From Glaciecola sp041380235 (GTDB taxonomy: Bacteria; Pseudomonadota; Gammaproteobacteria; Enterobacterales; Alteromonadaceae): 64,000 nt of DNA. Each line of letters opens with the position of its first letter. Positions within the stretch are counted from its first letter, which is position 1. Of this stretch, positions 24,735-33,928 are shown in pieces. The notes beneath the pieces were generated by a model. It made no database searches, was not told where the DNA came from, and saw nothing but the letters and a program-made list of their open reading frames with translations. Where the stretch lies: positions 32,545 to 96,544 of the forward strand of contig NZ_JBGIYY010000018.1 in the NCBI RefSeq assembly GCF_041380235.1. The letters are read 5' to 3'. A program made the translations under genes and the position numbers.

Positions 24735-25898
24735 TTATACGCGCTCAAACACCGTTGCAATACCTTGACCCAAACCAATACACATGGTTGCAAGACCAAT
24801 GCTAACGTCCTGATCTTCCATGTTGTTGATTAGAGTGGTGGATATTCTTGCGCCGGAGCAACCTAGTGGGTGACCCAATGCAATAGCGCCGCCTTTAAGG
24901 TTTACTTTATCTTCATAGGTATCTATCCAGCCCAGTTGCTTAATACAAGACAATGCTTGCGCCGCAAAGGCTTCGTTAAACTCGGCTAACTGAATGTCTT
25001 CCATTGATAGGCCTGCACGTTGCAGTGCTTTTTTGGTAGCCGGTACTGGGCCAAAGCCCATAATAGCGGCATCACAACCGGCAACTGCCATGCTGCGAAT
25101 TTTCGCTCGTGGCGTTAATCCGAGGGCTTTCGCTCTGTCTGCAGACATGATAAGCATCGCTGATGCGCCGTCAGACAATGCAGAAGAGGTACCCGCGGTC
25201 ACTGAGCCGTTTACTGGATCAAATACCGGACGCAAGCTACTGAGGGTTTCAACTGTGGTATCTGGACGAATCACTTCGTCGGCTTCAACAGATATTAACA
25301 AACCATCAGCATCATGACCTTCGATAGCTACAATCTCGTTATCCCAGCCGCCGTTTTGCGCAGCAGCGGCTGCTTTTTGATGCGAGCGAGCTCCAAACGC
25401 ATCTTGCATTTCACGGGTGATACCGTTCTGACGTCCTAGCAATTCAGCGGTCATGCCCATGCTGCCAGAGGCTTTTGCGGTGTGCTTGGCTAGACCAGGG
25501 TGAAAATCAATATTGTAGTTCATGGGGACATGACCCATGTGCTCAACGCCACCAATCATATACACATCGCCGCGACCTGAGACAATGCCAGATACGGCAT
25601 CGTGTAGAGCCTGCATGGACGAGCCGCATAAACGGTTAACAGTCACCGCGCCAGTGCTGCGAGGTATGTTCGTAAGCAGTTGAGCATTGCGAGCCACGTT
25701 GAATCCCTGCTCTTTGGTTTGCTGCACGCAGCCCCAAATGATGTCTTCTATTTCAGTGGGGTCGAGTTTTGGGTTGCGCTCAACGAGTTTGCTCATTAGG
25801 TGCGCCGACAAAGTCTCGGCGCGAACGTTACGAAATACGCCGTTTTTGGAGCGTCCCATCGGGGTGCGGATACAATCAATTACTACTACATCTTTCAT
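24735..25898 (-). CDS. fadA: 3-ketoacyl-CoA thiolase FadA (fatty acid oxidation complex beta subunit)
   Basis: Thiolase of 387 residues, the FadA length. It cleaves 3-ketoacyl-CoA with CoA in the last step of beta-oxidation and forms an alpha2-beta2 complex with FadB. Nucleophile Cys91 is in VNRLCGSSMQAL; the His is in GGAIALGHPLGCSGAR and the second Cys in TMCIGLGQG near the C-terminus. GGVEHMGHVPMNYNIDFHPG is the FadA-type loop. It starts 20 bases after the end of fadB, the usual fadBA order. Confidence 0.97.
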   Translation of the reverse strand: MKDVVVIDCIRTPMGRSKNGVFRNVRAETLSAHLMSKLVERNPKLDPTEIEDIIWGCVQQTKEQGFNVARNAQLLTNIPRSTGAVTVNRLCGSSMQALHDAVSGIVSGRGDVYMIGGVEHMGHVPMNYNIDFHPGLAKHTAKASGSMGMTAELLGRQNGITREMQDAFGARSHQKAAAAAQNGGWDNEIVAIEGHDADGLLISVEADEVIRPDTTVETLSSLRPVFDPVNGSVTAGTSSALSDGASAMLIMSADRAKALGLTPRAKIRSMAVAGCDAAIMGFGPVPATKKALQRAGLSMEDIQLAEFNEAFAAQALSCIKQLGWIDTYEDKVNLKGGAIALGHPLGCSGARISTTLINNMEDQDVSIGLATMCIGLGQGIATVFERV

Positions 25899-25918
25899 GT
25901 TACTAATCTCCTTTAAGC

Positions 25919-28069
25919 TTAGGCGAAGTATGACTTGCCAGATGCGGCCATTTCGCGCACACCGTCACTGATTTGATAGACTGGACCAAGACTCGCGTAT
26001 TTGTCGGCTAATGCCACAAAGTTGTCTAATCCCATGGTTTCAATATAACGGAAGATTCCGCCCCTAAATGGAGGGAAGCCAAGGCCGTATAGCAGCGCCA
26101 TATCGGCTTCTGCGGCGCTGCCTACGATGCCTTCTTCTAAGCAACGAATCGCCTCATTTGCCATCGGGATCATGACGCGAGCAATGATATCTTCTTTATC
26201 AAACTCTTTGCTTGGCGCAACGTGGTCTTTAAACAAGGCATAGGCCTCGGGCGCCGCTACCTTGGTAGGCTTGCCGCGCTTGTCGGTGCCGTAGTTATAA
26301 AAACCTTTGCCGTTCTTCTGACCTAAGCGTTTGTTGGTATAAAGCAAAGTAACCGGATCGTTGTCGATTTTTTGCATGCGCTCAGGAATTCCATCTGACA
26401 TCACGCCCGAGGCATGATCAGAAGTATCCATGCCCACAACGTCGAGCAAGTAAGCAGGGCCCATCGGCCAGCCAAATACTTTTTCCATAACCTTATCGAC
26501 GGCAGTAAAGTCGGCGCCGTCAATAAGCAAACGGCTAAAGCCCGCAAAATATGGGAACAGCACACGGTTTACAAAAAAGCCAGGGCAGTCGTTTACCACA
26601 ATTGGTGTTTTGCCCATTTTTAAGGTGGCAGCAACCACACTTGCAATGGTGCTTTCAGAGGTTTTTTCACCGCGAATAATTTCAACCAGCGGCATTTTAT
26701 GAACAGGGTTGAAAAAGTGCATACCGCAAAACCGTTCTGGCTTATCCAAGCTTTGAGCAAGGCGGTTAATTGAGATAGTAGAGGTGTTAGAACAAATGAT
26801 AGCGTCGTCGGCCACGGTTTGTTCGGTTTCTTTCAACACGCTCGCTTTCACATTTGGATTTTCAACCACCGCTTCGATGATTAAGTCGGCGTCTTTGATT
26901 GCTTTCATGTCGAGGGTTGGCACGATATTGTTCAAGGTGCTTGCCATTGTTTTAGCATCGACCTTACCGCGCTGCATGCCTTTGCTGAGGATTTTAGCTG
27001 CTTCTGCTAAGCCCAAATCAAGCGCAGCTTGTGCAATATCTTTCATGATGGTGTTGACGCCTTTTACGGCACCTTGGTAGGCAATCCCGCCACCCATGAT
27101 CCCAGCACCTAACACAGCATGTTGCTTCACTTCTTTGGTAGCGGCCTTCGCCATTTTCTTACCCTTAGCTTTGACTAACTGGTCGGCTAAGAAAATACCC
27201 ACTTGAGCTTGGCAGGCATCGGTTTTGGCTAATGCCACAAAGCCTTCATTTTCAAGCTTTAATGCGCCTTCGCGTCCACTGCTAGCGGCTTTTTGAACAG
27301 TTTCCACCATTTTGTGTGGCGCAGGATAGTGTTTGCCAGCTTGTGCGGCGACCATTGCTGCTGCGGTAGAAAAGCTCATCATCGCTTCGTTTGCATTGAG
27401 CTGCAGGGGCGCTAACTTGGCTGCACGACGCGCTTGCCAATCTAGTTTGCCATCAATTGCGCTTTGCAACATTTTACGCGCTGCGTTGTGCAGGTTGTCA
27501 GGCGCAACAACCGCATCTACTGCACCTTCATGCAGTGCTTTTTGTGCGTCGCGGTCGCGACCCGTGGTCATCCATTCTAGGGCATTGTCTGAGCCGATTA
27601 AACGTGGCAGTCTTACGGTACCGCCAAAGCCGGGCATTAAGCCAAGTTTCACTTCTGGCAAGCCGATACGAGCAGTGACGTCTGCAATACGCAGGTCGCC
27701 GGCAAGCGCCATTTCACAACCACCGCCTAAGGCGAATCCGTTGATAGCAACAATAGTCGGAAAAGGAAGATCTTCAAAACGGTCAAATACTTGCGAGGTT
27801 TTGGCTACCCATGCGAGCACTTCGTTTTCAGGCATTGAAAATAATGCGGTGAACTCGGTGATGTCGGCACCTACAATAAAGGTGCTTTTGGCTGAGCGAA
27901 CTAGGACGCCTTTGACACCATCTGCTGCTGCAATTGCTACGGTGGCTTGATCTAGCTCAGAAACGGTTTGTGCGTCGAATTTGTTGACCGAACCTTGAGC
28001 ATCAAAGACCAGTTCAGCAATGCCGTTATCTGTCATGCTGACCGATAGACTTTTGCCTTCATACATCAT
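25919..28069 (-). CDS. fadB: Multifunctional fatty acid oxidation complex alpha subunit FadB
   Basis: Enoyl-CoA hydratase, 3-hydroxyacyl-CoA dehydrogenase and epimerase/isomerase in one chain of 716 residues. The N-terminal crotonase part (to about residue 190) has the oxyanion block AINGFALGGGCEMALAGDLRIAD and the second glutamate in GLPEVKLGLMPGFGGTVRLPR. The NAD-binding loop VLGAGIMGGGIAYQ begins near residue 320, with CSNTSTIS and GMHFFNPVHKMPLVEII following. The start is the ATG at 28069, which has AGGAG six bases before it and gives the FadB N-terminus MMYEGKSL; a TTG at 28087 lies on the ribosome binding site itself. The promoter region is shared with slt. Confidence 0.97.
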   Translation of the reverse strand: MMYEGKSLSVSMTDNGIAELVFDAQGSVNKFDAQTVSELDQATVAIAAADGVKGVLVRSAKSTFIVGADITEFTALFSMPENEVLAWVAKTSQVFDRFEDLPFPTIVAINGFALGGGCEMALAGDLRIADVTARIGLPEVKLGLMPGFGGTVRLPRLIGSDNALEWMTTGRDRDAQKALHEGAVDAVVAPDNLHNAARKMLQSAIDGKLDWQARRAAKLAPLQLNANEAMMSFSTAAAMVAAQAGKHYPAPHKMVETVQKAASSGREGALKLENEGFVALAKTDACQAQVGIFLADQLVKAKGKKMAKAATKEVKQHAVLGAGIMGGGIAYQGAVKGVNTIMKDIAQAALDLGLAEAAKILSKGMQRGKVDAKTMASTLNNIVPTLDMKAIKDADLIIEAVVENPNVKASVLKETEQTVADDAIICSNTSTISINRLAQSLDKPERFCGMHFFNPVHKMPLVEIIRGEKTSESTIASVVAATLKMGKTPIVVNDCPGFFVNRVLFPYFAGFSRLLIDGADFTAVDKVMEKVFGWPMGPAYLLDVVGMDTSDHASGVMSDGIPERMQKIDNDPVTLLYTNKRLGQKNGKGFYNYGTDKRGKPTKVAAPEAYALFKDHVAPSKEFDKEDIIARVMIPMANEAIRCLEEGIVGSAAEADMALLYGLGFPPFRGGIFRYIETMGLDNFVALADKYASLGPVYQISDGVREMAASGKSYFA

Positions 28070-28314
28070 GATTATCTCCTGTGACAAAATATTTGAAAGA
28101 ATATGATTGAGAGTAGACCACTGTTTACAGCAGATGAATTATAATAAAAGAAAACTCATGTACATGTGGGAACCAAATCACTTATATACTGTATAAACTA
28201 TGTTGAGCTGAATGTTACGTTATTCAAGCCGATACAGCTTATTTTTTTTGATGATACTGGCGCATTAGGCTGCATTTTCAATACGACTCGCAAATTTACT
28301 TTATTAGGACACTC

Positions 28315-30318
28315 GTGAAATATCATTCTCGGCAAGTAACAAATTGGATAAGTTGCTGTCTCTTGAGCATCCTTTTGCTCGTAACGTTTACCTTCAGTGC
28401 GAAAGCATACTCGCAATTAAGTGATGAACTCTCTGAGGTCTTGTTTGCTGTCGATAAGACTAAACTTGAAAAACAACGGGCTGCTTTTTTGCGAGCTGAG
28501 CGTGGACTCTGGAGCATGGATAACAACGAGTTACTGGCGGTGGTGCAGGATCTCGACGACTACCCCTTGATACCCTATTTAATTGCAAAGAAGCTCAGCT
28601 ATCGTATCTCACTGGATGATGAAGACTCTATACGGGCATTTTTACATCAATATGACGGTACGCCAATTGCTAATAGCCTGCGTAGCGATTGGTTAGAGTA
28701 TTTGGCAAAACGCAATCAGCGTGAGCTTTTTATCGAATTTTATCGTCATACTCGACGCGTTTCTTTGCAGTGTCAGTTTTTGCGCTATCAATACGAAGCT
28801 GGCGCAGACAAAGACTATGTATTTAGTCAACTTCCCGACTTATGGAATGTGGGTAAGTCTCAAGATAAAGCCTGCGATCCAATTTTTGGAGTTTGGATAA
28901 AAGCGGGCTTACTCACTGAGGATTTAATTTTACATCGCATCGAAAAAGCAGCAGACGGCGGACAACATACAATTATCCCTTATTTAAGGACGCTGTTACC
29001 CGATGATAAAAAGTATATTGCCGATCGCTGGAGAGAGGTTAGAAAAGACCCCTCAAATGTTAGGCATCTTCTGCGTTACCCGGGGAAACTGCCGGGTATT
29101 GAGGCGCAAATTATTAGCTATGGTTTATCACGTCTTATTTGGCGAGATGAGAATTTAGCTCTGACCACTTTTGAACGTGCCAAAACACTTATGGCATTCT
29201 CGGACTCACAAAAAGCTAGAATTATTCATCGCTTTGCCGTGGCCTTAGCTATTGACGCGCATCCTGATGCAGAGAAATGGTTAATTGAGGCCTCTCAAGT
29301 AGAGCCAGAGTCGGAAACCATGCGCTGGCATTTGGCGTATTTATTAAAAAAACAAGACTGGCAGAGTATTGCTTTGCTGATTGAAAAATCGGCACCGCAG
29401 CTAACCAACGAGAATCAATTTCAATATTGGTTGGCAAGAGCATATGGCATATTAGGCCGTAATGATGAAGCCAAAGTGCTCTATGCTCAACTGGCCAAAG
29501 AGCGTCATTATTACGGGTTTTTAGCAAGCGCTCGATTGGGAGTTCAGCATTCATTACAAAATAATCCTATCGAAGCCTCAGTAGATACCATCACTAAAAT
29601 AGTAAACTTGCCGGCAACGAAGCGGGCGTATGAATTGCGAAAGTTAGAGCGTTTCTATCATGCTCGTCTTGAATGGGTTCATGCGCAGCGGGAGTTAATG
29701 GATAATGAAAAAGTTGCTGCAGCAGTGGTGAGCAGTGCTTGGGAATGGCACGATCAGTCTATTTTTACACTGAGCCGCGAGGGCTATTTAGATGACGTAG
29801 ACCGGCGTTTTCCTCAAGCATTTTCTGAGCTAATGACTCGCGAAGCTCAAAAGAACGATATTCCTGCAGAGTGGGCCTTTGCGATTGCACGCAGAGAAAG
29901 TTCGTTTATGCCGGATGCAATATCTCCCGCTGATGCGCGCGGTTTAATGCAAATCTTACCGAGTACCGCTAGGTATTTAGAAAATCGCAGAGTGTCATCC
30001 AATGATCTACTCGATGCGGATATAAATGCTCGTATTGGGAACAAATATTTGCGCTATTTGATGAATAAACTAGATAACAACGCGCTTTTAGCGACAGCCT
30101 CCTACAACGCTGGCTGGCGAAAAGTCAGAGACTGGTTGCCTGAGTCTGAGGCTGTTCCCGCCGATATTTGGGTGGAGACTATTCCTTTTAGAGAAACTCG
30201 CAACTATGTTAAGGCGGTACTGGCTTATCAACAAATTTATGAAGACCGGCTCAATCAAAAAAGCCAAGAACAAACGGTATTTGCACAGTTTTCAAATATG
30301 GAGCTACTTCCCAATTAG
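28315..30318 (+). CDS. slt: Soluble lytic murein transglycosylase
   Basis: Periplasmic enzyme that cuts the MurNAc-GlcNAc bond of peptidoglycan to give 1,6-anhydromuropeptides. A GTG start with AGGA five bases before it opens a signal peptide (ISCCLLSILLLVTFTFSAKA, about residues 12-31). The long alpha-helical superhelical U and L domains fill residues 35-480, and the C-terminal Slt domain holds catalytic Glu528 in ARRESSFMPDAISPADARGLMQILPSTA, followed by NARIGNKYL and ATASYNAGWRKVRDW. The 667-residue length matches Slt70-type enzymes. It is divergent from fadB. Confidence 0.94.
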   Translation: MKYHSRQVTNWISCCLLSILLLVTFTFSAKAYSQLSDELSEVLFAVDKTKLEKQRAAFLRAERGLWSMDNNELLAVVQDLDDYPLIPYLIAKKLSYRISLDDEDSIRAFLHQYDGTPIANSLRSDWLEYLAKRNQRELFIEFYRHTRRVSLQCQFLRYQYEAGADKDYVFSQLPDLWNVGKSQDKACDPIFGVWIKAGLLTEDLILHRIEKAADGGQHTIIPYLRTLLPDDKKYIADRWREVRKDPSNVRHLLRYPGKLPGIEAQIISYGLSRLIWRDENLALTTFERAKTLMAFSDSQKARIIHRFAVALAIDAHPDAEKWLIEASQVEPESETMRWHLAYLLKKQDWQSIALLIEKSAPQLTNENQFQYWLARAYGILGRNDEAKVLYAQLAKERHYYGFLASARLGVQHSLQNNPIEASVDTITKIVNLPATKRAYELRKLERFYHARLEWVHAQRELMDNEKVAAAVVSSAWEWHDQSIFTLSREGYLDDVDRRFPQAFSELMTREAQKNDIPAEWAFAIARRESSFMPDAISPADARGLMQILPSTARYLENRRVSSNDLLDADINARIGNKYLRYLMNKLDNNALLATASYNAGWRKVRDWLPESEAVPADIWVETIPFRETRNYVKAVLAYQQIYEDRLNQKSQEQTVFAQFSNMELLPN

Positions 30319-30485
30319 CATGAGCGTTTAGTTGATAGCGTATTCAGGGAGCATTCTGCGCTCAGCGTGCTCGCTTTGACCTGACTTTTTTGGATTGGCA
30401 TGTTAGCCTTTTCGTACGTTCAGATGGCATCACAGTTATTGGCAATTGGCCCATGAGTCAGAAATGTCAGAAAGAGGTGAAAAGT

Positions 30486-31796
30486 ATGCATGCAGCACAG
30501 TTTGCTGAGCACATCAATATTTTGCAACAGCGTACCTTAGACGCAATTCAGCGCGAGGGTATCGATGGATTAATTATTCATTCTGGCCAGTCTAAGCATC
30601 AGTTTTTAGACGATAACCACTATCCCTTCAAGGTCAACCCGCAGTTTAAAGCATGGTTGCCAGTGGTTGACAATCCAAACTCTTGGTTAGTGGTAGATGG
30701 CGTGAATCGACCTAAGCTTATTTTTTACCGTCCTTTAGATTTTTGGCATTGGGTACCGGCAGAGCCCACTGATTTTTGGGCGGAGCATTTTGATATCGTT
30801 TATCTCAAACAAGCAAACGCAGTTGAAAAACATTTGCCATACGATAAATCAAAATATGCTTATGTAGGCGAATATATCGAAGTGGCGAAAGCTTTGGGAT
30901 TTGATTTGGTGAACCCTGATCGGGTGCTGCACTATCTGCATTATCACCGGGCGTTTAAAAGTGACTATGAGCTAGAATGTATGCGCCAAGCTAATGCAAT
31001 TGCAGCTAATGCGCACACAGCGGCAAAGGCCGCATTTTTTGCAAGGCGCAGTGAGTTTGATATTAATCAGGCTTATTTGCTAGCTGCGCAGCAGGGTGAC
31101 AACGACGTCCCATATAACAACATTGTGGCCTTAAATGAGCACAATTCTATTTTGCACTACATGCGCCTTGATAATATCGCGCCCGACTTCCACCGAAGCT
31201 TTTTAATCGATGCAGGTGCTAGCTATCACGGATATGCCGCAGATATCACCCGAACCTATGCTTTTGAAAACGGTGAGTTTAGTGAAATCATCGCGCACAT
31301 AGATGCACTTACCATCAAATGCGCCGGTGCTTTGAAACCGGGTCTAAACTATCTCGATGTCCATAAACTTGCCTATCATGGTGTTGCCGAGATACTGCGC
31401 GATACCGAAATATTAAATATGAATGCAGAAGATGCGGTAGAGACGGGAATTGTGAGTACGTTTTTTCCACACGGCACCGGGCATTTTCTAGGTTTGCAGG
31501 TTCACGATGTTGCAGGGCATGTGGCTGACGATCGCGGCACACCTTTCCCTCCTCCTCCTGAGCACCCATTTTTAAGATGCACACGAACCATTGAAGCTCG
31601 GCAGGTATTTACCATTGAGCCCGGACTCTACTTTATTGAATCGCTATTAGCCGATTTAAAAGGCTCAGAACTTTCTAAGTATGTAAATTGGAATGTGGTA
31701 GATCGCCTTCGTCCTTTCGGCGGGATTCGGATAGAAGATAATGTGATTGTGCATAAAGATCGGAACGAAAACATGACGAGAGAGCTTGGCATTTAA
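30486..31796 (+). CDS. pepQ: Xaa-Pro dipeptidase (prolidase)
   Basis: Cytoplasmic dimetal prolidase that splits Xaa-Pro dipeptides; PepQ-type enzymes can also hydrolyse organophosphates. The ATG at 30486 has AGAGGTG upstream and gives 436 residues, close to the 443 of E. coli PepQ; the frame extends upstream but without family similarity. The pita-bread fold ligands are Asp and Asp in DAGASYHGYAADITRTYA, His in FPHGTGHFLGLQVHDV, Glu in TIEPGLYF and Glu in GGIRIEDN. The HLGLQVHD loop is typical of PepQ rather than PepP. It ends 28 bases before the convergent TPR-sulfotransferase gene. Confidence 0.96.
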   Translation: MHAAQFAEHINILQQRTLDAIQREGIDGLIIHSGQSKHQFLDDNHYPFKVNPQFKAWLPVVDNPNSWLVVDGVNRPKLIFYRPLDFWHWVPAEPTDFWAEHFDIVYLKQANAVEKHLPYDKSKYAYVGEYIEVAKALGFDLVNPDRVLHYLHYHRAFKSDYELECMRQANAIAANAHTAAKAAFFARRSEFDINQAYLLAAQQGDNDVPYNNIVALNEHNSILHYMRLDNIAPDFHRSFLIDAGASYHGYAADITRTYAFENGEFSEIIAHIDALTIKCAGALKPGLNYLDVHKLAYHGVAEILRDTEILNMNAEDAVETGIVSTFFPHGTGHFLGLQVHDVAGHVADDRGTPFPPPPEHPFLRCTRTIEARQVFTIEPGLYFIESLLADLKGSELSKYVNWNVVDRLRPFGGIRIEDNVIVHKDRNENMTRELGI

Positions 31797-31823
31797 TTCA
31801 GGGAAATAAAGAATAACATACCA

Positions 31824-33776
31824 TCATTTGTGCCATTGGCTGACTAGCCTTTTCAATGGACCTAGGTGTTTGTCAAAATTGGCGTGTTGCTGCATGCTGT
31901 CTCTGAATATTGGTTGGCGAACCTGCTCTGAACTTGGCGTTTTGATAGCTCGCTTGGTTTTATGAAAATCCACGCAGGACTGCTCAAAATCAAGGCCACA
32001 GAAATCTAAAATCCTCCTAACTTGTGCTGCTAAATCATCAATAACGTCTTCGTGCTGAACGTGCAACACAAAGCCGGGAAGTACTTTGTTCCAATGCTGC
32101 ATCATGTCCATGTATGCGCAGTAGTAGCGTCCGATATTTTCCAAACCGTAGGTAAATTCTTGCCCCTCTGCAAACAGTTGTTTAAACCCGCTAAAGCAGC
32201 AGGCCATAGGCTCGCGGCGGGCATCAATGATTTTGGCATTAGGCAAAATGAGCTTAATAAGCCCAATATGTAAAAAGTTGTTGGGCATTTTGTCGACAAA
32301 CAATGGCGCGTCGCCGCGGTAAGCGCGAGTGTCTTGAATATACTGTGCACCGAAGCGCGCAAAGTAACTGGTATCAATTTGATTCACGACGTCGGGATAT
32401 TGATTGTTCTGTCCATTGAGTCTTGCTGCCAGGCCTAAAATATTGTGCAGTTCCATGGTGCCGTCAACTTGAGAATGCGACGCGAGAATTTGCTCTAACA
32501 GGGTAGAGCCGGCTCTGGGTAAGCCCACAATGAATATCGGATCCTTCGCTGAAGCGCCCACATCCTTTAATTTGCTAAATATATCTTCAGTGAAAACGCG
32601 CTTTTGATTTTCTACTTGTTGTTCAAATACCTCAGGCTGATAGCCAGTTTGTTCGAGCCTTAAATCGTTGCCTTTTGTATAAAAAGCAAATGAATCATCG
32701 AACGATTTTCTATCTTCAAAGGCTCTGCCCAAGGCAAAGTAAAGATGCACTTTGTCCTCGCTCGCAATATCCAGTGTAGCTTGTTTTTGCATTGCCTTTA
32801 GCTCTTCATCGGTAAAACTATAGGTTTTGGTATTGGCGAGGCTCCAGTAAGCATCGCCAAAATCAGCTTTAATTGCGTAAGCACTTTGGTAAGCGCGCAC
32901 TGCCTCATTAAAATCACCGGCTGCTTTGTATGCATGTCCTAAGAGTAGGTGCAGGCCAGCCTGCTCAGGTGTGGTAGCGATGAGCTGTTGATAAAGAGCA
33001 ATGGCCTCATCAATTTCGCCTAAACCCACTAATGCACTAGCTTTAGCGGCTAGAACAGGCGGATGATCTGGGTATGCGCTAAGCAGGCTATCGGCACATT
33101 CTTTGGCGGCTTGAAACCGTCCCATTTTGGCTAGTAATTTTAAGTATTCAATGCCGGCTGCTTTATGCTGAGGATGAAGAGTCAGGCAACTTTCTAATAA
33201 AAACTCAGCCTCATTATACACCTTTAAGGCAATGCCGATTTCAGCCAGTAGCAACATGCCTTCAGCGTTATGCTTTTCAGTTTGTAAAAACTGTCGGCAG
33301 AGTTGATCTGCCTGATGTAGTTGGCCCTCATACATCAAGTCACGGCCATGCATTACCTGCTTGGGAAGGCTGTTTAAAAAGTCGATTTGCGCTTGAGCTA
33401 GGGCCTCTGCTCTATGGTTTTGGGTATGCCGATAATGTTCAATCAGGGCTTTCCAACTGGCAATCAGTGCAGGGTTAAGTTGGGTGGCTTGATAAAAATG
33501 TTGTGCACACGCTAATGAATTGCCTGCTATGCGATGTGCATAGCCTAACTCTTGATGAGCGCGAGCATGTCCTGGGTTTATCTTAAGAATGCGAGTGTTT
33601 ACTTCAATTGCGGCGCTGATGTCGCCTTTTAAACGATTGGCAACAGCTAGGGTGTACAGCATTGCTATCTTTTGCTGCTCATCGCTTATACCTAACAGGG
33701 CCTCATTGGCCATGAGAATAGCGCGGTCAAATTGGCCTTGGCTTATCGCTTGTTTGATGTTTTGTTCTGCTGTCAC
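31824..33776 (-). CDS. TPR-repeat sulfotransferase
   Basis: Two-part protein of 650 residues with no signal peptide and a GTG start. Residues 1-350 are tetratricopeptide repeats (for example HARAHQELGYAHRIAGNSLACAQHFYQATQLNPA and LHLLLGHAYKAAGDFNEAVRAYQSAYAI). Residues 410-650 are a sulfotransferase fold: the 5'-phosphosulfate loop IFIVGLPRAGSTLLEQIL, with GLPRAGST at 418-425, and the 3'-phosphate region AKIIDARREPMACCFS near 514-529. It resembles bacterial relatives of tyrosylprotein sulfotransferase. PAPS-dependent sulfation of a protein or glycan is expected; the acceptor is unknown. The next gene upstream on the strand is a TonB receptor, with a terminator between. Confidence 0.87.
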   Translation of the reverse strand: MTAEQNIKQAISQGQFDRAILMANEALLGISDEQQKIAMLYTLAVANRLKGDISAAIEVNTRILKINPGHARAHQELGYAHRIAGNSLACAQHFYQATQLNPALIASWKALIEHYRHTQNHRAEALAQAQIDFLNSLPKQVMHGRDLMYEGQLHQADQLCRQFLQTEKHNAEGMLLLAEIGIALKVYNEAEFLLESCLTLHPQHKAAGIEYLKLLAKMGRFQAAKECADSLLSAYPDHPPVLAAKASALVGLGEIDEAIALYQQLIATTPEQAGLHLLLGHAYKAAGDFNEAVRAYQSAYAIKADFGDAYWSLANTKTYSFTDEELKAMQKQATLDIASEDKVHLYFALGRAFEDRKSFDDSFAFYTKGNDLRLEQTGYQPEVFEQQVENQKRVFTEDIFSKLKDVGASAKDPIFIVGLPRAGSTLLEQILASHSQVDGTMELHNILGLAARLNGQNNQYPDVVNQIDTSYFARFGAQYIQDTRAYRGDAPLFVDKMPNNFLHIGLIKLILPNAKIIDARREPMACCFSGFKQLFAEGQEFTYGLENIGRYYCAYMDMMQHWNKVLPGFVLHVQHEDVIDDLAAQVRRILDFCGLDFEQSCVDFHKTKRAIKTPSSEQVRQPIFRDSMQQHANFDKHLGPLKRLVSQWHK

Positions 33777-33844
33777 GCCGTATCCTGATTATTTTTGTAT
33801 TGCTTTGCCTAAGAAAGGCTGGTCTTGAGTGGATAATTTAGCAT

Positions 33845-33875
33845 AAAAAAGGCAAGCGTTACGCTTGCCTTTTAA
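33845..33875 (-). terminator. Intrinsic terminator of the TonB receptor gene
   Basis: Perfect 12-base stem AAAAGGCAAGCG (33847-33858) and CGCTTGCCTTTT (33862-33873) with a TTA loop. On the minus strand it is followed by a run of T, so it ends the receptor transcript before the TPR-sulfotransferase gene. Confidence 0.88.
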
Positions 33876-33928
33876 TGATTTATCGCGTGCTTGTCTGTGC
33901 AAAGACCAACAGACCCTGGGCGAATGGC

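Noticed and set aside
27333..27950. Long open frame on the plus strand inside fadB
   Set aside because: Antisense shadow of a strongly conserved gene with low-complexity Ala/Ser composition; no ribosome binding site.
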